Notes: generated by a model not told the origin, from the sequence alone. 64,000 bases of DNA from an uncultured Fibrobacter sp. (GCA_946414025.1 CAMKMX010000003.1:62001-126000); one strand, 5' to 3'; shown: positions 16,531 to 26,504, counted from the stretch's first letter. Numbers and translations are program-made.

Positions 16531-19040
16531 TGAGACGCTTCAAATTATTTCTGATGTCAATGCTCGCCCTTGCGGGAATAAACTTCGGTCAAACCATCGA
16601 CTTGCAGTTCAGCGACGCCCTGGTACCCTGCCTTATCAAGGACGACATTTTTTCCAGTTCGGACTGCTATGACAAAAACGGCAAAAAAACAATCGTACAG
16701 AATCCAAGAGTGAGACTAAGGGTCATCGATCCGCCTTTTCTGGCGGAATCACGCTTCGGGTTCTATCTGGAGAAACCGTTCTTTATCATAGACGGGATAC
16801 ACCTGAGTACAGACGAAATACGGACCCTGACGCAGCTGCAAGACGAAACAGAGGAATTCGGCATTCCCGAAATGCTTAAATCCCTCGGTTACACTCCCGT
16901 ACTCGTGCAGTTTACCCACACTGTGACCAGGTCGCTCCAAAAAAACAGCAATGTCTTGGCGGCGCTTTTGGAATACCTGAACGAAAGCAAGGAAATTCCG
17001 TTCCCGAACAAGTTGCAAGAAGGATTTGTGATTCTGGGAATCAGCCAGGGCGGGATTATCGGCCGTTATGGCGCATACCTGTACGACCACAAAAGAAAAG
17101 GTGAGGACGCCCCCGTCCGCTTCTTTGCCTCCCTGGATTCTCCCCATCAGGGGGCAGTCATGCCCCGCGGACTGGTGGCCTCCATCGACTTTTGGGCGAA
17201 CAAGGCCGAAGTCGCTGCCGCCGAGGCTTTTTACGACCTGATTTCTTCGCCCGGAGCAAGAGACTTGTTGATTTATGACACCCAGGCGGGAAACACCACC
17301 TACACTCCCAAAACCGGTGCCGAAAGGTTCCTTTTCGGAGACTACCGCAAGGCCGCCGAATACAAGGGTTTTCCCGTTGTGCTGGTAGCACAGGGTCAAC
17401 TCAAGGGAAAAGACCCGAACCACAGTAACAAGTACTACGAACTGGAACGCCACACGGAGATGCTTTCAAAGGTAATGGGCCGAGCCACCAGTTCCATCAG
17501 TTATTCCGCAAACGAAACTGGAACGTACGCCCATAATCGCAAATACGAATTCAATACCGATGTCGAAGAAACCACCAACAAGGGAAAAACATCCCTGGAT
17601 TTTGTCCAGGGCAGCACGTACCCCTTCGCAAAGACATTGTATTTGTCACTGCGCGACGGAATGGAAGACGCCCTGCCCAAGAACTGGTCCAAAAAAGTAA
17701 AAGTCAAGGGCCTGACGGTCGCAGAAATTCCCCTGAAATCCTACTGGGACGACGACACCCTCTACCAGGCCAGCAGTACCTTTATTCCGACAGTAAGCGC
17801 TATGGACCTGAAATGCGACGGTGACCTCGCCATCCGCAAGGAATGCGCCCACAGTCAGGCTTCTAGCGGAATTTCTTTTGAAAGCATTGGAAACAGAAGT
17901 ACCGCCAAGGCGGCCTACGCCGTTGATCCCAGCCACCCGCGGTATAACGAATCCATTAGCGGAAGGCATATCGAGTCCCCTTCCAAGGGAGGTAGCATCG
18001 ACAAGAAGGTTCTATCCGGGATGCAAACCGACATTTGGCGTGTCCTCTGCGAACTGGCCAAGGCCGATTACAATTTTGCCACGAAACAATTCCGCAACCC
18101 GAAACTTGGAGGAATGTTCTCGCCAAGTACGTCCTGCATGGACCAGAGCAAAATGCCCGACCTCATCAAGAACGGCGGTATTCTCCAGAGCAAAAAGTTC
18201 AGCTATGTCCGCTACGATTTCAATACTGCCGAAACAGAACGAAAAAAAGAGGTTTCCTTTACACTCCCTGCCGGTTGGCAAAAGACCATGATTGCGGACA
18301 ACGGCCTGGACGTTCCCCCTTCCAGCGTTTTTGAGGTAGAAGTAAAGGTCCTTGAACCGAAGAGCAACTGGATGAAGGCTGAGCTCCTGCTGACACAGAG
18401 CAAAAACGGCGGACACCAGGTGCAGTTTGCAGAACAGAACGTTCCCCAAGACGGACTGTTCCACACCATCCGCTGGCAGATGCCCGCCACAGCTGGCGCT
18501 CTGAAAAATTTCCGTTGGTTCCGTCTGGTGCTGAATTCCAACGGCGGATACGTGACGCTACGTCGTCCGAGGCTCATCACCAACGCCAACAGCTTCGAAG
18601 AGGTTCCTCCGGCTATCCCGTCGGCCAAAATCTACCCGAATACAAACTACAAGGTTATCCCCTGGTCCGATACGATATCGGCCAAGGACTATTCCGATGG
18701 TTTGGGCTCTGGAATTTCTATTGACTTCAAATCCAACCTGGACGGAATCCATTTCGATTTGAAGAAGAACTATTCCATGGATGCCTACAAGAACCTGAAT
18801 GTGGTTTACTGGCCCGGAACATGCCAGAACACATCCATTTTCTTTGATGCCAAGTCCAAGAAAAATGTGAATATGGGTAACGGTAGTTTGCAAAATGGGC
18901 ATGTTAGCAAAAAATTACCTCTGTCCGACCTGATCAACACCGACATCACGCCAAAGCATTCTCTTTCCGCTTCCCGCCTGGGATTGCAGGCGATGAAATC
19001 TGGTGAAAAATGCATTGTGCATTCTATTACCTTGGAATAA
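16530..19040 (+). CDS. Large secreted lipase/esterase-like protein
   Basis: 836 residues from the ATG at 16530, with GTGGAGG upstream. A signal peptide (LFLMSMLALAGINFG) precedes an alpha/beta-hydrolase-like region at about 85-260: FIIDGIH, then the nucleophile elbow GISQGG (GxSxG) and SLDSPHQGA, as in lipases and PGAP1-like esterases. A candidate acid/His pair is not clear. The C-terminal half (about 540-836) has beta-sandwich-like character with FRWFRLVLNSNGGYVTLRRPRL. Substrate unknown; acetyl or feruloyl esters of plant cell wall, or lipid, are possible. Confidence 0.72.
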   Translation: MRRFKLFLMSMLALAGINFGQTIDLQFSDALVPCLIKDDIFSSSDCYDKNGKKTIVQNPRVRLRVIDPPFLAESRFGFYLEKPFFIIDGIHLSTDEIRTLTQLQDETEEFGIPEMLKSLGYTPVLVQFTHTVTRSLQKNSNVLAALLEYLNESKEIPFPNKLQEGFVILGISQGGIIGRYGAYLYDHKRKGEDAPVRFFASLDSPHQGAVMPRGLVASIDFWANKAEVAAAEAFYDLISSPGARDLLIYDTQAGNTTYTPKTGAERFLFGDYRKAAEYKGFPVVLVAQGQLKGKDPNHSNKYYELERHTEMLSKVMGRATSSISYSANETGTYAHNRKYEFNTDVEETTNKGKTSLDFVQGSTYPFAKTLYLSLRDGMEDALPKNWSKKVKVKGLTVAEIPLKSYWDDDTLYQASSTFIPTVSAMDLKCDGDLAIRKECAHSQASSGISFESIGNRSTAKAAYAVDPSHPRYNESISGRHIESPSKGGSIDKKVLSGMQTDIWRVLCELAKADYNFATKQFRNPKLGGMFSPSTSCMDQSKMPDLIKNGGILQSKKFSYVRYDFNTAETERKKEVSFTLPAGWQKTMIADNGLDVPPSSVFEVEVKVLEPKSNWMKAELLLTQSKNGGHQVQFAEQNVPQDGLFHTIRWQMPATAGALKNFRWFRLVLNSNGGYVTLRRPRLITNANSFEEVPPAIPSAKIYPNTNYKVIPWSDTISAKDYSDGLGSGISIDFKSNLDGIHFDLKKNYSMDAYKNLNVVYWPGTCQNTSIFFDAKSKKNVNMGNGSLQNGHVSKKLPLSDLINTDITPKHSLSASRLGLQAMKSGEKCIVHSITLE

Positions 19041-19086
19041 TTTGGTTGACATTGTTCAAATAAAATAATATCTTCAAAAACTCAAA

Positions 19087-19116
19087 AGCGGTATCCCCTG
19101 AATCGGGGATACTGCT
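19087..19116 (+). promoter_or_regulatory. Twelve-pair hairpin in the leader of the 19.1 kb lipoprotein gene
   Basis: AGCGGTATCCCC pairs with GGGGATACTGCT (one GU pair) around a TGAATC loop, ending 17 nt before the ATG and just before the AAGGA ribosome site. A candidate promoter (TTGACA, 17 nt, TATCTT) precedes it at about 19046-19075. It has only a short T tract, so it could be a weak terminator of the upstream operon or an mRNA leader structure. Confidence 0.55.
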
Positions 19117-19133
19117 TTCAAGAAGGAAAAAAA

Positions 19134-19934
19134 ATGAAAAAAAAATTGTTCACACTTTTGTTTTTATCAGTTGTGCTTTGTCTGCTTGCTGGCTGCAACA
19201 AGCCCTTTATGCAGACTATGGGGTCTAATCCTATGCCGGTCTATCATGAACCGAGATGGTCCGGAGAGCAACAGAAGAATTTTACCGTGGGTGCCGATTT
19301 ATTCGGGACTCCCTATGGGATAGGCCGGAATGTGGACGAGGTTCATTCTGTAGGTGGCGACCTCTTTGCGCAGTACCGTTTTTTGGACGTGTTCTTTGTG
19401 CAGGCGGCATTTGCGGGGAATGGAGGTTCTTTGAAGTTCGACTGTAACGACAAGCCCTGTTGGGACACATACCGCAAATGGATGAATTCCAAAGAGGGTG
19501 AAGATTCCTATTCGTTCTGGTCCTTGCAAGAACAGGCGATGCTTGGGCTAGATTTCAACGTAGGTTTCGTTCAGTTTGGTTTTGGCGGAGGAATCATGCT
19601 GTCTCAATCCAACGGCGATTACGAAGACAAACGTAAGGAACTAGCAGAAGGAGATATCATAGACAGCCCTGCAGAAAGTTCCGAAATATTCCCCATAGTA
19701 GGAATCTGGTATGGTTTCAATCTTGGGAGAAATGCTCGCTATGGGGTTATCAAGAACGAGACGAGGATGGTCTTTTCGGACAATTTGTCCAATGAAGGTT
19801 CTTTGGTCGGCGGCGTAGGATCGGCCATGTCCATGGGCCTTGTCTATTACCATCCGTCTGGATTCCACGGCGGGGTGTCCACCTCGACGCAGGAGTTGTT
19901 CTCCATAAGTCTCGGCAAGACGTTCTCTTTCTAA
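19134..19934 (+). CDS. Predicted outer-membrane lipoprotein
   Basis: 266 residues. The signal peptide MKKKLFTLLFLSVVLCLLAGC ends in the lipobox LAGC. The mature part is Gly/aromatic-rich with alternating strands (VGADLFGTPYGIG, LDFNVGFVQFGFGGGIML, SISLGKTFSF) and ends in Phe, as in small barrel proteins. Family not recognised. It is followed by a bidirectional terminator separating it from the convergent cellulase operon. Confidence 0.72.
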   Translation: MKKKLFTLLFLSVVLCLLAGCNKPFMQTMGSNPMPVYHEPRWSGEQQKNFTVGADLFGTPYGIGRNVDEVHSVGGDLFAQYRFLDVFFVQAAFAGNGGSLKFDCNDKPCWDTYRKWMNSKEGEDSYSFWSLQEQAMLGLDFNVGFVQFGFGGGIMLSQSNGDYEDKRKELAEGDIIDSPAESSEIFPIVGIWYGFNLGRNARYGVIKNETRMVFSDNLSNEGSLVGGVGSAMSMGLVYYHPSGFHGGVSTSTQELFSISLGKTFSF

Positions 19935-19974
19935 CCCAAGTGAATATTCGCCGATATTGTTTTTGGTCATATGC

Positions 19975-20007
19975 AAAAAGTTCCAGAAGAAATTCTGGAA
20001 CTTTTTT
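19975..20007. terminator. Bidirectional terminator between convergent operons
   Basis: AAAAAGTTCCAGAA pairs with TTCTGGAACTTTTT across a 4-nt loop, giving T-runs on both strands. Confidence 0.85.
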
Positions 20008-20029
20008 GATTAAAGGAGGTATCGTAGAA

Positions 20030-20164
20030 TCAGCCAAACGGGCCGCAGTCCTCACCACACTCCGGAGGATCGCTTTCGTTTAGCAAATTCGTCGTATAAA
20101 CAAGTTCCACCTCAATCATCTCGGGTGCGGCATAGTCTTTCTTTTGTTTCTTTTCAATATTCAT
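20030..20164 (-). CDS. 44-residue Cys-containing peptide (RiPP-precursor-like)
   Basis: ATG at 20164, with a good ribosome site (AGGAG nine bases upstream), 11 nt after the stop of the large GH5 gene, so it is probably co-transcribed with it. The peptide starts MNIEKKQKKDYAAPEMIEVE, has a hydrophobic middle (LVYTTNLL) and ends ESDPPECGEDCGPFG. A charged leader with a YxxPEM..VEL motif and a short C-terminal core with two Cys is the layout of many short putative precursor peptides in Bacteroidota and relatives. No modification enzyme is adjacent; the nearest radical SAM/SPASM gene is at 6.3 kb. Function unknown. Confidence 0.6.
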   Translation of the reverse strand: MNIEKKQKKDYAAPEMIEVELVYTTNLLNESDPPECGEDCGPFG

Positions 20165-20175
20165 AAGTTTTTCTC

Positions 20176-23100
20176 CTATTTAATAACTTTCTTCTTGCCG
20201 TAGTAAACACCGCGAGAAGCTGGTTTACCGTTAAGCTTGCGACCCTTCAGGTCGTAGTTCTGCAGCATCTTGAACTCGCCGGTGCGAGTATTGAGGCCGC
20301 CGATAACCGTCTTGCTCTCCTCGCCAGTGGCGCTGCGGTTCACGACCACCACGTCCATGTAATCGGGAATCGGTTCGTAAGCGACATAGGTGTAGCCGGT
20401 AGATTTGCCAACGGAGTTTCCTTCGGGGGCATATATCATGTAGGCGCGGAACGGCGTAATCCAGGCTCCTGCGGCCGCCTTGACAAACTGGCCTATCCTT
20501 ATCTTGTCCGTTTCCTTTCCGGAGAATCCATAGACCCTACCCAGGTCGGGATGACTTTCATCCCAGACAATCTTGCTGAGCGTTCCACGGAATTCCCAGC
20601 CGTCATCGCTACGGGCGGCGGTATTTGCCCCTTCTGTCGGCTGGATTACCGTGCCTCCATGGAACACGAGGCCACCTTCGCTTTCCAGTTCCACCATATA
20701 GGGCGTATACGCGTTGAGTTCGCCGTTTTCACCTATTTCTGTCATTTCGACCTGTTTCTTTCCAGATATGTCGCGACCAATTCCGCTGAAGGCCAGCATC
20801 TTCGACACGCCCTCAATGGCATTTCTGTTGATGCTGAATGGCAGCGTGATGGTAGAATACCCGCTAGCCGAGAAGGTTCGGTCAAAAACGACTGTATCAA
20901 CCACTATAGGGCTCGGTATATTCACCCCTTCCGGATCGGTAAACGCACCGTCGATTGTAGCCGCCAGTTTTCCGTCAACGACCTCTACAGAAATGGCGGC
21001 ATAATGGTCAAGGCCCACACAGCGGATGTTGTCGATGGCTAGACTTCCGCTTGACTTGTCATTTACACTATCTCCATCAACACGCCAGTCAAAGCCATTC
21101 GCGTACTGTATCACGGTTTCAACAGGAGTATATATTTCGTTACTGCCCGTCCATTCCTGTTGCATGGAAGCTATCGGAACAGTTATGGTCCGCCAAGACT
21201 CGCTAGGCGATGTTACCGCAAAAGTGGGGAAACCCCAGCCCATGTCCAACAGGTCATTCATTTTTTTACTCACCTTGACGCGGAACTTGTGGGCAGCGCC
21301 CTTGTAATCGTACTGGACCGCTCTGCATTGGGACAAGTTCATTTCCATAAAATCATTAGTAGATACGGCCGCATAGGGAGGTCCCCACTGATAGTCACCA
21401 ACATCGTATGTGTATTCCATCTGCAAGGCATATTGGGAAGAACTTCCCTCCACGAAATCCAAAGTGGCCGTTGTAGCACCGCCGTTACCGCCTTGATCGG
21501 TCTCGACCCACCATTGCCCTATACCATCCCAAAGCGGGTAATAATCGCCGTCCTCGAAATCATCGAACAGAGCCGCGTAGGTCGTCGGTGCAGCCGCATC
21601 CGGAAGCACATTGCTAGAACTGCTTGCAGGTTCGTCACCGCTAGAGCTGCTGGAGTTTGCAGGCTGCAAACACTTCACGTCGTCGACGAGAAGGTCCGTT
21701 TCTCCATCGGGTTCCAGGACATGCCACTGAATATCGAGTGCTGCATCGATGTCTAGACCTTCAGCAACTGCACGATTCATATCGTAGGTTACCGTCATCC
21801 AACCATTGTCCGCCCTATTAAAACGCTCTGCATATATAACATTATTCTGGTTATTAAAGAATGCAAGATTATGCTCTAAGCCCTTGTACTTGTACTGCAA
21901 GGTGGCACACCCGCTCAGGTTCGAGATGTGGACACCTATACCAGCGCCCCCCTCCTCTTCGCCCACACGGGAAACCTGGAGGACCGCACCGACAATTCCC
22001 TGTTCGGAGTCCCTGGTCGTCACATCGTATTCCATGTCGTCAGGATTCTGCGACCAGCCCGGATGCGACATGGAATTTGCAATGGTCCAGGTGTCCGCAA
22101 ATACGTACTTGTATTCGGCTGTACCACCCCAGCTGAAGTCTTCCACCAAGTAGGCTTCGACCACATCAGAGCTACTGGAACTACTGCTGGTACTGCTACT
22201 GGAACTAGCAGGCTGCACACACTCCACATCATCAATGTAGAGGTAATCGGGGTCAGGCTGACCAAAAATCTGGAAGCGGATGTCCGTCACGCGGTCTAGG
22301 GTCAGTCCCGCAACAGAAACCTTCTTGATTTCCCATTCGGCCTTAGCCGAAGCTTCCCCTACCCAATAGGTTTCATCATCATCATTATCGTATCGAATTA
22401 TGACAGTATGTCCTGCTCCCTTATAGGCGTACTTTAGGGTTTTGCAACCCTCCAGATTGGGCACGTAAACATTGATTACCGCCGCACCGTCGCGAGGATT
22501 ATCACTTTCGGGCATAGTTGAAGCAACCCCGACAAGGGCGGCACCGAAATCTCCCGTATAGGCGGCATCCTCCATCAATACAACACTACATCCATTTCCG
22601 TTATCGCAACTGGCATCCCAATCATTGGTGTAAGATGACGCTCCATAGCTAAAGACATAGGGATAAATCATCGTCCCGTTTCCGTCAAAGTCGGATACCA
22701 CATACTCGTAAGGCTCTATCGGGTCTTCTGCCGGTTTTTCAGCCAGGCACTGCACGTTGTCGACAAAGAAGTTGGCTCCAGACACCTCGTTCATCTCCCA
22801 ACTAATGGCATTTATCTGGGACATGTCCAATTCCTTTGGGGTTCCCCAATCCTCCTGTTCCAATCGGGAAGCGTCAATTAAGGCGGTTTCCCAATCAGGC
22901 GCCTCGTCCTGGACCATGACGGAATGGAAGTTACCATCCATGACACTGGGCATCTTCACCCTGAACTTATGACCCGGACCCTTGTACCTGTAGGATATCC
23001 ACGAGCACCCGGCAAGGCCAGGGACTTCTTTTTCCAGAGATACCCCCGAATAAAGGTCTTCTTTAGGAACATAGGATGCCGAGGCACCCACGACTCCAGC

Positions 23101-24966
23101 GGCAGCGCCACCCCCTTCACCTGGGAAGAACACATTGAACACTCCCGGCTCCAGGAGTTCATTGCCGTATGCGCCATTGCCATATGTGGTGACATAGATA
23201 TACCCTTCCACCTGATCGCCGTCGAAGTCATCAATCATATAGGGCGGTACCGGCGAGTCATTGGAACCGCTTGACGGGTCTCCGCACTGTACGTCGTCAA
23301 TAAGGAGGCTGTCACCACTAGACGGACCAGCCACCTGCCACTGGATGGTAAACGGAACGTCAAGATCATCGGGATCTATGCCGGTCAAATCAAAGGTCAT
23401 TTTGACCCAGTCGCCGCTTTCTGTAACAGATTGCGCAACCTTGTCACCAAGCGTAAAGCCATGGGCAAGCCCCCTAAACCTGTAAGAGAATGTTTCGCAA
23501 CCCTTCAGAGTTTCTACATGGACGCCATAGCCGGCCCAGCCGCTGTCGCCTGTAACCACGCCCACGACACCACCGACATTGGAGCCATCTACATAGAATA
23601 TACTCTCACCATTATTGTCGTTAGTCCAGTCGCCCTCCTTGCCACTTTCATAGTAGTAGTGATATTCATTAGCACTGTTGTTTCCATCAAAGTCGTCAAT
23701 CACGTAATCATGACTGATAACCTCGTCTTCATAGATATTGTCACCAAAGTCATCACCAGAATCGTCAAAATCGGGATCGTCAGCCGGAACAGCGGGCAGG
23801 TCTACATAACTTGCGCATTGGGAATATGTCATAGCAGAAAGTCCGTTAAAGACATTGGCATTTACCCACTCACCACTGGCAGAATAGGTCCAGTTAGCAG
23901 GAGATGTGTTATCTACGTCGAAGTCGGCAAAGTACTCGCTATTTTCGGCCCCATCCTTGGTCATATTCCTGCCTGCGTTCCAGTTAGCCGATGAAAGTTT
24001 CTTCAAGTTCATCCAGGTTTGCCACTGGGGATTGTTCGCCATGCTGGGAGCGCCATCACCGCCATAACCCACAGTTCCCCATTCTGTCACAAACACGGAA
24101 AGTCCGGCCCCAATCGCACTATTCACGTCGGCCGACATCGAAATAAAATCATGGGCGTCAGAGCCATCGTCCTTGCCCGCATAGTAATGGAACGTATAGG
24201 CAATGTTATCATAACCGGTAATCGCATTTCCAACGACCGCACCAGGATTTCCAGACCAACTGGGAGTTCCCACCACAATCAAGTTGTTGGAATAGCGGCG
24301 GATAATGGGAATCACCTCATTGGCGTACGCCTTGATTTCTGGCCAAGTAATCATCGTGCAATTGGAACTGTTGCCATGGCCCTGACCCGCCTTGCATATG
24401 GGCTCATTGTAAATTTCAAAAATCACATTGGGATAAGAGCCCCATTTTTTCGCCTGTATCTTGAAGAATTCCTTGGCACGACCTACATTGTCCACCGCCG
24501 TGTGGGAGTGGTAGTCAATAATCACGTAAATATCTTGCTCGATAGCTGCCTGGACCGTCTCGTCCAGCAAATCCTGGTAATAGGCGGTCTTGCCGTTGAC
24601 AAAGTAATGTCCATTACCCCATCCCTGGTCATCTACCGCCATGGCAGCGCGGATCACCTGGATGCCCTGCTGGCTTACCATTCCCGTAATGACATCATTT
24701 CTCCAAAAGCGGTTCTGGCTTTTTTCATTGCTCCAGAACAGGCTCATGCCCTTTACCTGGACCTCGTTGCCGCTGGTGTCAGAATAAGCATTACAACTGC
24801 CATACACACGACCTTCGTTTTGCGCGTTTACGCCCGTCATTAACATGCCGTACTGGCTCACGGGGCCTGTGCGCAGGGGCGTGATGTTGCTAGCGAATGT
24901 AGCGGAGAAAAGACCCAAAGTGAGTACACATAGGGCAAGGAGTTTGGGAAGGCGGAGTTGTAGCAT
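20176..24966 (-). CDS. Multimodular GH5 cellulase with five CBM11-like modules
   Basis: 1596 residues. Signal peptide (LLALCVLTLGLFSATFA), then a GH5 (GH5_2-like) catalytic domain at about 35-340: acid/base Glu in NVIFEIYNEP, nucleophile Glu in VFVTEWG, plus VIIDYHSH. Five CBM11-like modules follow, each opening with (D)DF(D/E) and closing with a 'DDVxC' strand, at about 422-560, 577-745, 758-920, 942-1090 and 1135-1320, joined by Ser-rich linkers. A C-terminal domain (about 1325-1596) ends in YDLKGRKLNGKP...RGVYYGKKKVIK, a sorting-type tail different from the other surface enzymes here. It would cleave beta-1,4-glucan at the cell surface. GTGAGG precedes the ATG. Confidence 0.9.
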   Translation of the reverse strand: MLQLRLPKLLALCVLTLGLFSATFASNITPLRTGPVSQYGMLMTGVNAQNEGRVYGSCNAYSDTSGNEVQVKGMSLFWSNEKSQNRFWRNDVITGMVSQQGIQVIRAAMAVDDQGWGNGHYFVNGKTAYYQDLLDETVQAAIEQDIYVIIDYHSHTAVDNVGRAKEFFKIQAKKWGSYPNVIFEIYNEPICKAGQGHGNSSNCTMITWPEIKAYANEVIPIIRRYSNNLIVVGTPSWSGNPGAVVGNAITGYDNIAYTFHYYAGKDDGSDAHDFISMSADVNSAIGAGLSVFVTEWGTVGYGGDGAPSMANNPQWQTWMNLKKLSSANWNAGRNMTKDGAENSEYFADFDVDNTSPANWTYSASGEWVNANVFNGLSAMTYSQCASYVDLPAVPADDPDFDDSGDDFGDNIYEDEVISHDYVIDDFDGNNSANEYHYYYESGKEGDWTNDNNGESIFYVDGSNVGGVVGVVTGDSGWAGYGVHVETLKGCETFSYRFRGLAHGFTLGDKVAQSVTESGDWVKMTFDLTGIDPDDLDVPFTIQWQVAGPSSGDSLLIDDVQCGDPSSGSNDSPVPPYMIDDFDGDQVEGYIYVTTYGNGAYGNELLEPGVFNVFFPGEGGGAAAGVVGASASYVPKEDLYSGVSLEKEVPGLAGCSWISYRYKGPGHKFRVKMPSVMDGNFHSVMVQDEAPDWETALIDASRLEQEDWGTPKELDMSQINAISWEMNEVSGANFFVDNVQCLAEKPAEDPIEPYEYVVSDFDGNGTMIYPYVFSYGASSYTNDWDASCDNGNGCSVVLMEDAAYTGDFGAALVGVASTMPESDNPRDGAAVINVYVPNLEGCKTLKYAYKGAGHTVIIRYDNDDDETYWVGEASAKAEWEIKKVSVAGLTLDRVTDIRFQIFGQPDPDYLYIDDVECVQPASSSSSTSSSSSSSDVVEAYLVEDFSWGGTAEYKYVFADTWTIANSMSHPGWSQNPDDMEYDVTTRDSEQGIVGAVLQVSRVGEEEGGAGIGVHISNLSGCATLQYKYKGLEHNLAFFNNQNNVIYAERFNRADNGWMTVTYDMNRAVAEGLDIDAALDIQWHVLEPDGETDLLVDDVKCLQPANSSSSSGDEPASSSSNVLPDAAAPTTYAALFDDFEDGDYYPLWDGIGQWWVETDQGGNGGATTATLDFVEGSSSQYALQMEYTYDVGDYQWGPPYAAVSTNDFMEMNLSQCRAVQYDYKGAAHKFRVKVSKKMNDLLDMGWGFPTFAVTSPSESWRTITVPIASMQQEWTGSNEIYTPVETVIQYANGFDWRVDGDSVNDKSSGSLAIDNIRCVGLDHYAAISVEVVDGKLAATIDGAFTDPEGVNIPSPIVVDTVVFDRTFSASGYSTITLPFSINRNAIEGVSKMLAFSGIGRDISGKKQVEMTEIGENGELNAYTPYMVELESEGGLVFHGGTVIQPTEGANTAARSDDGWEFRGTLSKIVWDESHPDLGRVYGFSGKETDKIRIGQFVKAAAGAWITPFRAYMIYAPEGNSVGKSTGYTYVAYEPIPDYMDVVVVNRSATGEESKTVIGGLNTRTGEFKMLQNYDLKGRKLNGKPASRGVYYGKKKVIK

Positions 24967-25310
24967 AGGGCCTCACTTTCGCTGATTGCAAAAAAGGAAA
25001 TTTATACGGTAAGTTATTTTGTAAATATAATTTAAAACAAACTATTATTTCTTATTGTAAATTTATTTTTACGCAATCGTTTTTTTGAGCGTTTTCCCAT
25101 TATTTCGGCGGCCGACAATTCCAATTTGGAATAATCAATCTGCGGGTCCCGAACCATACGCAACGAAATCGCCCCTATAAGAGGCTTCAATTATCGATTT
25201 TGTTTATCACTCCACTTCTTTCCACTCGGAATGCCCCCGAATAAGCCTTCATTTTTCTACATTTGGCAACGCAAAAACTATAGGGACCACCCTCAAAAAA
25301 GGAACGAATC
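24967..25310. promoter_or_regulatory. Divergent promoter region (cellulase / serC)
   Basis: A 344-bp AT-rich gap with no gene. On the plus strand TACATTTG at 25258-25265 is the likely serC -7 box. On the minus strand TTTACAA followed after 14 nt by TAAATTTC, about 24997-25025, matches the layout of the tRNA-Leu promoter and would serve the cellulase gene. No repeat or palindrome stands out. Confidence 0.5.
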
Positions 25311-26417
25311 ATGGCAAACAAAGTCTATAACTTTAGCGCAGGCCCGTCTGTCCTGCCCGAACAAGCACTCAAGGAAGCCTCGGCTGCCTGCATCGATTAC
25401 GCCAACAGCGGTATCAGTATCCTTTCCATGAGTCACCGTTCAAAGCCCATCGAAAGCATGTTCGAAGAAACCGAACAGTTCCTCCGCGACCTCATGGGCA
25501 TTCCCGAGAACTACGACATCGTGTTCCTGGGCGGCGGATGCTCCCTGCTGTTCTGCATGCTCCCCATGAACTTCTTGGACCAAAACGCCACCGCCGACTA
25601 CGCGCTGACCGGCGTGTGGGCCAACAAGGCCTGCAAAGAGGCCAAGCTGTTCGGTAACGTGAATGTGGCCTGCGACACCAAGTCCGAAACCTACAGCCGC
25701 ATCGACAAGAACCTCAAGCTCTCCGACAACGCCACCTACCTGCACATCACCGCCAACAACACCATCTACGGTACGGAATGGCACAACATCCCGAAGCCGA
25801 AGTCTGGATTCCTCATGGCCGACGTGAGCTCCGACTTCCTCGCCCGTAAGATCAACGTGTCTGACTTCGGCGTTGTCTATGGCGGCGCCCAGAAGAACAT
25901 CAGCTGCGCAGGCGTGACCGTGACCATCATCCGCAAGGACTTGCTGGGCAAGGTGAACCGCACTATTCCCACCATGCTGAACTTCCAGACCCACATCGAT
26001 GCGAAGAACATGTTCAACACGCCGCCGGTTTTCGCCGTGTACGTGATGAACCGCACCCTGAAGTGGCTCAAGGATTTCGGCGGTGTGGAAGCCATCGAAA
26101 AGGTAAACCGCAGCAAGGCCGCACTCCTCTACAGCGCTCTCGACAACTCCAAGGTGTTCGTGGGTACCGCAGCCAAGGAAGACCGCTCCATCATGAACGT
26201 GCCCTTCGTGTTCAACAAGGAAGTTGTGGCCGCCGACAAGGCTGACGACCTGGCCAAGGAATTCCTGGAATTCGCCAAGGCTCGCGGTCTGCAGCAGCTC
26301 AAGGGTCACCGCTCCGTGGGTGGCTTCCGTGCCTCCATCTACAACGCGATGCCGGTGGAAGGCGTGCAGGCTCTCGTGGACTGCCTCGGCGACTTTGAGA
26401 AGAAAGTTCTGGGGTAG
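25311..26417 (+). CDS. serC: Phosphoserine aminotransferase
   Basis: 368 residues, normal for SerC. It converts 3-phosphohydroxypyruvate and glutamate to phosphoserine in serine (and possibly pyridoxal) synthesis. It starts NFSAGPSVLPE, contains MSHRS and FLGGGCS, and has the PLP-binding lysine in YGGAQKNISCAG. The C-terminal HRSVGGFRASIYNAMP is diagnostic for the family. The ATG has an AAAGGAA site and a predicted leader of about 40 nt after TACATTTG. Monocistronic, ending at a strong terminator. Confidence 0.97.
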   Translation: MANKVYNFSAGPSVLPEQALKEASAACIDYANSGISILSMSHRSKPIESMFEETEQFLRDLMGIPENYDIVFLGGGCSLLFCMLPMNFLDQNATADYALTGVWANKACKEAKLFGNVNVACDTKSETYSRIDKNLKLSDNATYLHITANNTIYGTEWHNIPKPKSGFLMADVSSDFLARKINVSDFGVVYGGAQKNISCAGVTVTIIRKDLLGKVNRTIPTMLNFQTHIDAKNMFNTPPVFAVYVMNRTLKWLKDFGGVEAIEKVNRSKAALLYSALDNSKVFVGTAAKEDRSIMNVPFVFNKEVVAADKADDLAKEFLEFAKARGLQQLKGHRSVGGFRASIYNAMPVEGVQALVDCLGDFEKKVLG

Positions 26418-26463
26418 CCCAACGTTCGAAGGGTTATCGCCTCAAGCCAACAATAAATTAGAG

Positions 26464-26491
26464 AGGTCTCCGCGAATGCGGAGACCTTTTC
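26464..26491 (+). terminator. serC terminator
   Basis: AGGTCTCCGC/GCGGAGACCT perfect 10-bp stem with a GAAT loop, followed by TTTTCTG. Confidence 0.85.
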
Positions 26492-26504
26492 TGTTTTAAA
26501 AGAA

